Shown here: piece after piece, positions 17,166 to 23,888 of the stretch
Numbering within the stretch: the stretch's first letter is position 1
How the letters are laid out: each line of letters begins with the position of its first letter
Assembly (NCBI GenBank): GCA_021780095.1
Contig: JAJXZK010000189.1
Span: 1 to 26,286, forward strand
From: Acidobacteriota bacterium
GTDB lineage: Bacteria; Acidobacteriota; Terriglobia; Terriglobales; Acidobacteriaceae
Length of the DNA stretch: 26,286 bases
Reading direction: 5' to 3'
The notes under the pieces: generated by a model
The model's input: only the letters and a program-made list of their open reading frames with translations
What the model was told of the DNA's origin: nothing
Databases searched by the model: none
Position numbers and translations under genes: made by a program

Positions 17166-18437
17166 ATGAGGAAATGGAGCCAAGGCTGTGTAGTAATTTT
17201 TCTAACCGTAACCGCGATGCTTGCCTTTTTGCTGACTCCGGTCGCGACGCGACAGGCTGCGGCGCAGAGTAAAACCAAGGCCGCCCCGTACGATTCCATC
17301 GCCATCGATGGAGAGAATTATGCCGGCCCGGCACGAGAGTCCGCCTGGGATGAAACGGGTTCAACGGTGTACCTAGGACTGCTGGCTCCAATGCATGGAC
17401 CAGAGATGGCTGAAGGAGAAGCGCTGGTCGCAGCCGCAAAGATTGCATTGCAAGATTCTGCGCACCTCCCATTGGCCGGTGGACGCCACGTTGAACTGGC
17501 GATCGGAGATGAGAGCGGCCCAGCTTGGGGCCATGTTTCGGACGTCATCCTGCAGCTGGTTCTTCGGCAAAATGTGGTGGCTCTGATTACCTCCACCGAC
17601 GGGACGGACACCCACGTAAGCGAGCAGGTGGGCAATCGAATCGGCGTTCCTATCCTGACGTTGTCGAACGATGCGACGACCACCCAGATCGACATTCCAT
17701 GGATCTTTCGGGTTGCTCCCAGCGATACGGCGCAGGCGCAGAAGATTGCGGCGAATATCTATCAGGAACGCGGACTGAACAAGGTGATGGTGATTTTTGC
17801 TGGAGATCATGATGGACGAGGCGGCGCTGCAGCGATGCGGCAGGCGGCGATTTCGATTGGGGCTACCACCCCGAAGGAAATAGCTCTCGATCCGCTGCGG
17901 CCTGACTTGTCTTCTGTTTTGAGCCTAATTCAAGCGGGTTCTCCGCAGGCAATTGTTCTATGGACAAGGGCCGATGTGGCGCAACGTTTTTTGCCAATGC
18001 TTCGCGCGGCTGGCATTTCAATTCCTGTGTATTTTTCGCAGCAGGCGGCTCAGGCGGGATCGTCGTTGACGTTGACGTCGACCGGGGCTACGCGGGAGAG
18101 CGCTGCGAATTCGATCTCCACATGGACCATCGCCGCACGAACAGAGGACACGGCGACACGAGAGAGTTTCGCCACGCGCTATCTCCAGCAAACGGGCAGA
18201 CCACCCAGCGCGGCCGCTGCCGAAGCTTACGATGCGGCTTGCCTGACAGTGCGCGCCTTGCGTGCGGCTGGTCCGAATCGTGCCCGGATGCGCGACCAGT
18301 TGGGCCAGACACACGATTATTCCGGGGCCTCGGGAACCATCAGCTTCGACCGGGAAGGCAACAACACGACTCAAGTCCATCTTGTTGCGCTGCGGCTGCA
18401 GCCACCGTCCACAGAGAGAGGAGGCAGCGCGGAATGA
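17166..18437 (+). CDS. Periplasmic branched-chain amino acid-type substrate-binding protein (second of the pair)
   Basis: 423 residues, beginning 18 bases after the preceding stop with GGGAG (17151-17155) ahead of the ATG. The signal peptide is about residues 1-35 (ending AAAQS). The Peripla_BP_6-type fold is shown by VYLGLLAPMHGPEMAEGEAL, VALITSTDGTDTHVSEQVGN, VPILTLSNDATTTQ, WIFRVAPSDTAQAQ, PQAIVLWTRADVAQRFLPML and AAAEAYDAACLTVRALR. It is clearly related to the product of 15790-17148 but quite diverged. It shares the YAGPARES pre-domain motif and lacks a lipobox. With no transporter genes nearby, it may bind a ligand for the neighbouring redox enzymes or for signalling. The stop overlaps the next start as ATGA. 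Confidence 0.82.
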   Translation: MRKWSQGCVVIFLTVTAMLAFLLTPVATRQAAAQSKTKAAPYDSIAIDGENYAGPARESAWDETGSTVYLGLLAPMHGPEMAEGEALVAAAKIALQDSAHLPLAGGRHVELAIGDESGPAWGHVSDVILQLVLRQNVVALITSTDGTDTHVSEQVGNRIGVPILTLSNDATTTQIDIPWIFRVAPSDTAQAQKIAANIYQERGLNKVMVIFAGDHDGRGGAAAMRQAAISIGATTPKEIALDPLRPDLSSVLSLIQAGSPQAIVLWTRADVAQRFLPMLRAAGISIPVYFSQQAAQAGSSLTLTSTGATRESAANSISTWTIAARTEDTATRESFATRYLQQTGRPPSAAAAEAYDAACLTVRALRAAGPNRARMRDQLGQTHDYSGASGTISFDREGNNTTQVHLVALRLQPPSTERGGSAE

Positions 18438-20140
18438 TGTCCCCGATTCTCAGTGGCGACGTGTATGACGCGATCATCGTGGGCTCTGGAGCCGGCGGTG
18501 GCATGGCTGCGTATTCGCTGACGCGCGCGGGCGCGAAGTGCCTGATGCTGGAAGCCGGCGACTGGTATGACACCGCCAAGGACTCGAAATGGCTGCAATG
18601 GGGCTACGATGCACCGCATCGTGGCGCGTCCAAAACACCGTTTGGGCCGGGAAGATTTGAGGCCATCGTCGGCGGCTACGACGTGGAAGGTGAGCCGTAC
18701 ACCTGCGCGACCGGTACCGATTGGAAATGGTATCGCGCTCGCATGCTGGGCGGTCGCACGAACGCCTGGGGTCGAATTTCGCTGCGGAATGGACCGTACG
18801 ACTTTAAGTCCTACAGCCGCGACGGCAGGGGCTTCGACTGGCCGATCACATATGAGGAACTCGCGCCCTATTATGACAAGACGGAAGAACTGATCGGCGT
18901 CTTCGGCTCGGCAGAGGGGTTGGAGAACCTGCCGGACGGAAAATTTTTGCCCCCGCCGACTCCGCGCTGCTACGAACTCCTCATCCAAAAGGCGTGCAAG
19001 GGCCTGAAGATTCCATGCATCCCTTCGCGGCTTGCAATCCTGACACGCCCTCTAAAGAATCGCCCCGCCTGCCACTATGTGGCGCAATGCAATCGCGGCT
19101 GCCGCATGGGATCGAACTTCTCTTCGCCGGACGTATTGCTGTACCCGGCGCAACTGACCGGCAATCTCGAGATCCGTTGCGGCGCGATGGCACGGGAGGT
19201 TTTGACGGGGCCGGATGGTCTCGCGACCGGTGTTTCGTATATCGACAAGCAATCTGGTGAGGAAGTTCAGGTGCGCGGCAAAGTTGTTGTGCTGGCGGCG
19301 AGTGCTTGTGAAACGGCGCGACTACTGTTGAACTCTCGTAGTGCGCGATTTCCGAACGGAGTGGCGAATTCCAGCGGCCTGGTTGGACGCTACCTGATGG
19401 ATACTGTCATGTCGGATGTGACCGGTTGGATTCCTTCCATGATGAACCTGCCCGCACATAACGAGGACGGCGTGGGTGGGATGCACCTGTTCATGCCATG
19501 GTGGAACTATCAGGAACAGTTGCAGGGCAAGCTTCCTTTTTCGCGCGGTTATCACATAGAAATTGGCGGCGGACGGCGAGGCATGCCTGCTCCGGGATTG
19601 ATGACTGGATCAGAGACATTGCTGGGAGGTGGCTATGGAAAGCATCTGAAGCAGCGCAGCCGCAGCCTTTATGGTTCACTGGTCGACTTTCACGGGCGCG
19701 GCGAAATGATCCCGAACGCGCAGAGCTATTGCGAAATCGACAAAGGCGCGGTGGACAAGTGGGGTATTCCTGTCCTGAAATTTCATTTCCAGTGGAGCGA
19801 CCAGGAGATCCAGATGGCGCGCCACATGCAGGAAACGTTTCAGCAAATTGTGACCACGATGGGCGGCAAGGTTATCGAGTCCTATGGCGCGGACCAGCAA
19901 TGGGGGATTTCAGCGGGCGGGGTGGGCTTCCACGAAGTGGGTGGTGCGCGCATGGGAAACGATCCGAAGACTAGTGTGTTGAACTCCCACTGCCAGGCTT
20001 GGGATTGCAAAAACATTTTCGTCACAGATGGGGCACCGTTTGTCAGCCTGTCTGATAAGAATCCGACGCTGACGATTTTGGCGCTGGCGTGGCGGACATC
20101 GGATTACATCGCAGCGCAAGTTCGTGCGCAGAACGTATAG
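18434..20140 (+). CDS. GMC-family FAD-dependent oxidoreductase (sugar/alcohol dehydrogenase large subunit)
   Basis: 568 residues. The frame is open far upstream (from 17960), but AGGAGG at 18419-18424 and the ATGA overlap fix the start at 18434. The FAD-binding GSGAGGG motif lies at about residues 17-23, followed by CLMLEAGDWYD. The C-terminal catalytic elements are FHEVGGARMG (H500) and DKNPTLTI (N543), the usual His/Asn pair of GMC enzymes. A cysteine cluster CHYVAQCNRGC (C213, C219, C223) sits where bacterial FAD-glucose dehydrogenase carries Fe-S ligands. It has no signal peptide of its own; the next gene carries a twin-arginine signal, so the two are probably exported as a folded complex. 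The substrate is probably a sugar or another polyol/alcohol, oxidised in the periplasm with electrons passed to a cytochrome c. The exact substrate cannot be read from sequence. Confidence 0.9.
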   Translation: MMSPILSGDVYDAIIVGSGAGGGMAAYSLTRAGAKCLMLEAGDWYDTAKDSKWLQWGYDAPHRGASKTPFGPGRFEAIVGGYDVEGEPYTCATGTDWKWYRARMLGGRTNAWGRISLRNGPYDFKSYSRDGRGFDWPITYEELAPYYDKTEELIGVFGSAEGLENLPDGKFLPPPTPRCYELLIQKACKGLKIPCIPSRLAILTRPLKNRPACHYVAQCNRGCRMGSNFSSPDVLLYPAQLTGNLEIRCGAMAREVLTGPDGLATGVSYIDKQSGEEVQVRGKVVVLAASACETARLLLNSRSARFPNGVANSSGLVGRYLMDTVMSDVTGWIPSMMNLPAHNEDGVGGMHLFMPWWNYQEQLQGKLPFSRGYHIEIGGGRRGMPAPGLMTGSETLLGGGYGKHLKQRSRSLYGSLVDFHGRGEMIPNAQSYCEIDKGAVDKWGIPVLKFHFQWSDQEIQMARHMQETFQQIVTTMGGKVIESYGADQQWGISAGGVGFHEVGGARMGNDPKTSVLNSHCQAWDCKNIFVTDGAPFVSLSDKNPTLTILALAWRTSDYIAAQVRAQNV

Positions 20141-20174
20141 TCGCATGCATCTTTAGTTGCAGAGGGAAACAGTG

Positions 20175-20804
20175 ATGGGTATGGAAGAGCCGGAAGCAAT
20201 GCAAACTCGAACACTTCGCTTCCAGCGGCGCGCCATGTTGAAAATGATGATGGCGCTTCCGATTGCGGGGCTGATGCCGCTTTCTTCACTGGCGGAGATG
20301 GTGGCCCGACCTACGCTGGACTCGCTTGTCTCACCGGATAGCACTGCATGGAAGCTGCGCGTCCTCACGCCGCATGAGTGGGCGACGGTTGGCGTGTTGA
20401 GTGATTGGATTCTTCCCGCGGATGAAGTTTCCGGTAGCGCCACGGATGCAGGCGTGCCGGAGTTTATCGACGACTGGTTGGATTTTCAACGTGGCGATTT
20501 GCTAGTTGAGATTCGCGAGGGACTGGCTTGGCTCGACGCCGAGTGCAAGCACAACTTCAGGCAAAACTTTGTGGATTGCAGCACAACGCAGCAGCAGCAG
20601 ATTCTCGACAGGGTTGCATGGCCGCACAAAGCTGCGCCGAAGGATGCGAAGGCCGTGGCATTCTTCAACCAATTTCGCGACCTGACGCTGAGCGGGTTTT
20701 ATAGCAGCGAGATGGGAACCCGCGACTTGCCGTACATCGGCAATCAACCGCAGGCGGAGTGGCAAGGATGTCCAAGGGATGTCCTCTCGAAGCTGGGAAT
20801 CTAA
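20175..20804 (+). CDS. Tat-exported small subunit, gluconate 2-dehydrogenase subunit 3 family
   Basis: 209 residues from the ATG at 20175, preceded by GAGGG (20162-20166). A TTG at 20157 is in frame but poorly placed. The N-terminus carries a twin-arginine-like motif FQRRAMLK (R18-R19) before a hydrophobic stretch (MMMALPIAGLMPLSSLA). The body LTPHEWATVGVLSDWILPAD followed by GVPEFIDDWLDFQRG is the usual start of the gluconate 2-dehydrogenase subunit 3 domain. In known three-component FAD dehydrogenases this subunit escorts the flavin subunit through the Tat system. Those complexes also have a multiheme cytochrome c subunit, which is not adjacent here; the two cytochromes at the start of the operon are candidates for that role. 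It is the last gene of the operon, converging on the minus-strand genes. Confidence 0.85.
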   Translation: MGMEEPEAMQTRTLRFQRRAMLKMMMALPIAGLMPLSSLAEMVARPTLDSLVSPDSTAWKLRVLTPHEWATVGVLSDWILPADEVSGSATDAGVPEFIDDWLDFQRGDLLVEIREGLAWLDAECKHNFRQNFVDCSTTQQQQILDRVAWPHKAAPKDAKAVAFFNQFRDLTLSGFYSSEMGTRDLPYIGNQPQAEWQGCPRDVLSKLGI

Positions 20805-20822
20805 TGCAGGCTGCGGAGCGGC

Positions 20823-22601
20823 TCACTTGGGATGAGTAAAGGTGACGGGCACAATATCTTTACCTTCGGTGACCTGGTAAAAACGGTCGGCGGTGACATT
20901 GCTAAAGGCTTGCTTGGTTCCATTGGGCCAAAGAATTTCGAGCTTGTCGGCATGGTCGTGGCTCCCCAGGCCAAAGTGGATTTTCAGGTCGTTCTGAGAT
21001 AGGTAGCTGCCGCCGCTTAACACTTCTTTGGTCTGCACCAGGTCGCCTGCAGTAGCGATCACGCGGGCATTCAGCGCAAGCCGGTTGCTCTTGGTCCCTT
21101 CGAGCTGGAGACTGATCCAGTGGTTTGCGGGACCACCTTGCGGCGCCAGAATCATCGGAGCACCTTCGAGATTTTCGATGACCAGGTCTAGATTTCCGTT
21201 GTTAAACAGATCGCCCATGGCGACTCCACGGCTGACTTGCAGTTCCTGAATCGCCGGCCCCACCTGCTTGCTGATGTTCTTGAATTTTCCATTGCGCAAA
21301 TTCTGAAACAGAAGTTTCGGCTCGCGAAATTTGGAATCCATGCCAATGGTATCCACCTGGGGATAGACATGGCCGTTGACCATGAAGAAATCGTCCCAGC
21401 CGTCGTTGTCGAAGTCGAAGAATTCATCGCCCCAGCCCACGTAGGAGGTGGTGCTCTGCGCGATTCCGGACGCGTAGGAGATGTCAGTGAAGCTCATGTT
21501 TCCATCGTTGCGGAACAGCGCCGTGTATTGCTCATTGAAGTGCGTGATGGCGATGGAAAAACGACCGGTGTGGTTGTAATCGCCGAGCGCGGTGCCCATG
21601 TTGGCCTGGGCATTGCCATCCTGATCGACCGCAACGCCAGCGTTGTAGGCGATGTCGGTGAAGTGACCATTGCTGTCGTTGCGATAGAGGTAGGTCGGCT
21701 CACCATCGTTGTCGACGAACAGATCGAGGCGGCCATCGGCGTTGAAGTCGTGCCAGACCGCCGTCAGCCCGTACAATCCCTGCGCATCGTCCACTCCGGC
21801 CTGCATCGATACATCCGTGAACGTGCCGTTGCCGTTGTTGTGATAAAGATTGTCGGGGGATCCCTTCAATCCTCGGGGCCCACACTGCACGTCGATAGCG
21901 TGATATTTGCATGTGGGGCGAGAGCCAAAGGTTGGCAGATCGTTCAGGTTCAAATCCACGTAATGGTCGACGAACAGATCGGCCCAACCGTCATTGTCAT
22001 AGTCGCCGAAGGCCGCGCCCATGGCCCAGAGCTTGTCGTTGCCCAAACCAGCCTGTTTTGTGACGTCAGTGAATGTTCCGTTTCCGTTGTTGCGATAGAG
22101 CACCACGCCGCCGAAGCAGGTGACAAGCAGATCCGGCCACCCGTCATTGTTGTAATCGCCGACGGATGCGCCCATGGCCCAGCATGGAGTCGCGACTCCG
22201 GCCCGATCGCTGACGTCAGTAAAAGTGCCGTCGTGGTTATTGCGATAGAGCGCACTGCGCGCCTTCTTGCCAGCCAACGCCATCTCCACGCTGGGCGCGT
22301 TGGTGAAGTAAATGTCCGGCCATCCATCGCGGTTGTAATCAATCAGGGCGACGCCGCCGCTCATCGACTCCACGACATACTTCGCCTCCGGACTGGAGAG
22401 ATGGCTGAAGTGGATTCCGGTTGATTTTGTAATGTCGACAAGTTGCGGCATAGTAGACGGGGCTGGAACCGACGGGGCCGCAGTATGCGCGGCGGATGAC
22501 GATACGTGCGCCGCGGTGACCTGCGCGGACACTGACATCAAGCCAGCACCCAACATCAGCAGGAGCGGAGCAAACGTTTTGCGTAATCTCAAAGTCGCCA
22601 T
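20823..22601 (-). CDS. Exported CRTAC1-family protein (FG-GAP/VCBS plus UnbV/ASPIC)
   Basis: 592 residues from the ATG at 22601 (MATLRLRKTFAPLLLMLGAG signal peptide). An in-frame TTG at 22640, directly after the stop of the upstream gene, is an alternative start. The propeller holds repeated loops such as DYNRDGWPDIYF, DYNNDGWPDLLV, DYDNDGWADLFV and DFNADGRLDLFV with YRNNGNGTFTDV strands, and the last ~90 residues are the UnbV/ASPIC domain (GGSYLSQNDLKIHFGLG). A cysteine pair CKYHAIDVQCGPRGL is characteristic of the family and probably forms a disulphide. It is last in a three-gene minus-strand unit with a TPR protein and a second CRTAC1 protein. It is a candidate extracellular calcium-binding adhesion or scaffold protein; no enzymatic residue was recognised. 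Confidence 0.85.
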   Translation of the reverse strand: MATLRLRKTFAPLLLMLGAGLMSVSAQVTAAHVSSSAAHTAAPSVPAPSTMPQLVDITKSTGIHFSHLSSPEAKYVVESMSGGVALIDYNRDGWPDIYFTNAPSVEMALAGKKARSALYRNNHDGTFTDVSDRAGVATPCWAMGASVGDYNNDGWPDLLVTCFGGVVLYRNNGNGTFTDVTKQAGLGNDKLWAMGAAFGDYDNDGWADLFVDHYVDLNLNDLPTFGSRPTCKYHAIDVQCGPRGLKGSPDNLYHNNGNGTFTDVSMQAGVDDAQGLYGLTAVWHDFNADGRLDLFVDNDGEPTYLYRNDSNGHFTDIAYNAGVAVDQDGNAQANMGTALGDYNHTGRFSIAITHFNEQYTALFRNDGNMSFTDISYASGIAQSTTSYVGWGDEFFDFDNDGWDDFFMVNGHVYPQVDTIGMDSKFREPKLLFQNLRNGKFKNISKQVGPAIQELQVSRGVAMGDLFNNGNLDLVIENLEGAPMILAPQGGPANHWISLQLEGTKSNRLALNARVIATAGDLVQTKEVLSGGSYLSQNDLKIHFGLGSHDHADKLEILWPNGTKQAFSNVTADRFYQVTEGKDIVPVTFTHPK

Positions 22602-22640
22602 GCTGGATCCGCAGCATGATCGGGAAGCGCGCCAATGCAA

Positions 22641-23852
22641 TTACTTGGCCGCATCTGCGTCTCCCGTCTGGTCTTTCGCCGGAGGCAAACGCATCTCTTT
22701 AAAGATGGCGCTGAGGTCGGATTGCATTTTTTTGTACTTCAGGTATTCCGCCAGTTCGCGCTTGGCGTCATCGGGTCGACCCGCATTCCTATATAAGGTG
22801 CTGAGTCGAAAATGCGCGGAAGCGCTGGTCGGGTCCAACTGAACTGCGCGCTCCAATAGCGGCAGCGCTTTGGCTTGTTGCTGCTGGGCGATCAGAACTC
22901 CGGCAAGGCCGGTGAGCGCCACGGCATCGTCCGGCTGCATCTGAACGGCTTTCGAATAATCTGCCAACGCTTCCTTGGTGTCGCCGTTTTGGGCGGCAAT
23001 TCTACCCAGCTCAGACTCAGATTTCTCGTCCGAAGGATTCAATTCCAACGCGGTTTTATATTCCGCCACAGCCTCTTTTTGGCCGTCAACCGTGTCTGTT
23101 GCCCACAGCAGCTGGGCCAACTCAAAATGAAGCGCGGCAATTTTCGGATCGATGCGAATGGCTTCGCGATAGTTCTTGATTGCGGCAGGCGAGTCGCCTT
23201 CGCGAACCAGAACACGCGCCATCATCTGATGCATGTGCGCGCTGTCGGGCGCAGTCATGGCCATGGTTAAGATGGCTTCATCCGTCAAATCGGAATACAA
23301 ACGGAAGGCGGTGTAGAGAAGGCCGGTATCGGTCGGCTCCAGCTTTAGAAGCGCGGAAACAATGGTGGCTGCCGGGGCCAACTCTCCGGTGGAGGTGTAG
23401 CTGTCGATCAGCGCATTGCCAATCTGCATCTTGATTTTTTCTTCCTGCAGGTGAGGAAACGCGGTCTCTAGATCTTGCCGGCCCTCGGACTGCTGGCTGA
23501 GCCGAAGTTCCGACATGCCCAGCAACGCCTGGATCTTCCACAGGTCTGGCTGAAGCTTCAAGGCTGCGCGAAGCTGCGGGGCCGCGTCGGCATATTCTCC
23601 GCGAAAAAACAGAAGGACTCCAAGGTTGGCGCGCGCATCCAGATTTTTCGGGGCCAATGCAACGACAGCCTTCAGTTCCGGAATTGCCAAGTCCGGTCGT
23701 TGCGCACTGAGATACTGCTGCGCCAACTGGGAATGCTGTTTTACCTGGGCCTGACGACTGGGGGCCGCATGGGATGAGACTGCCTGCGAAAAAGACGGAG
23801 TTGCCGTCAGCATGACCAGTAAAAATGCGGCGATGCCTTCTTTTACGCGCAT
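22641..23852 (-). CDS. Exported tetratricopeptide (TPR) repeat protein
   Basis: 403 residues from the ATG at 23852, where MRVKEGIAAFLLVMLTATPS makes a signal peptide. A GTG at 23888, immediately after the upstream stop codon, is an alternative start adding 12 residues. The mature part is a run of TPR helices, for example AIPELKAVVALAPKNLDARA, AAPQLRAALKLQPDLWKIQA, AIKNYREAIRIDPKIAALHF, AVAEYKTALELNPSDEKSES and ALPLLERAVQLDPTSASAHF. TPR arrays bind proteins or peptides. Its position between two CRTAC1 genes suggests that it assembles or presents them outside the membrane. No catalytic domain was seen. Confidence 0.85.
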   Translation of the reverse strand: MRVKEGIAAFLLVMLTATPSFSQAVSSHAAPSRQAQVKQHSQLAQQYLSAQRPDLAIPELKAVVALAPKNLDARANLGVLLFFRGEYADAAPQLRAALKLQPDLWKIQALLGMSELRLSQQSEGRQDLETAFPHLQEEKIKMQIGNALIDSYTSTGELAPAATIVSALLKLEPTDTGLLYTAFRLYSDLTDEAILTMAMTAPDSAHMHQMMARVLVREGDSPAAIKNYREAIRIDPKIAALHFELAQLLWATDTVDGQKEAVAEYKTALELNPSDEKSESELGRIAAQNGDTKEALADYSKAVQMQPDDAVALTGLAGVLIAQQQQAKALPLLERAVQLDPTSASAHFRLSTLYRNAGRPDDAKRELAEYLKYKKMQSDLSAIFKEMRLPPAKDQTGDADAAK

Positions 23853-23888
23853 GACAACCCATGATACCAACAAAGATTCTTGCTTCAC

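Noticed and set aside
16315..17472. A 385-codon open frame on the minus strand opposite the binding-protein genes.
   Set aside because: It spans the junction of two well-supported plus-strand genes and shows no domain or signal peptide; a shadow of the high-GC coding bias.
17960..18433. N-terminal extension of the GMC reading frame.
   Set aside because: It overlaps the binding-protein gene almost entirely and lacks any GMC sequence; AGGAGG before 18434 marks the real start.
21237..22424. A 395-codon open frame on the plus strand opposite the CRTAC1 gene.
   Set aside because: It is antisense to a well-supported FG-GAP/UnbV gene, and its Val/Ile-rich product is the reverse reading of the repeated calcium-loop codons. 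It has no recognisable domain.
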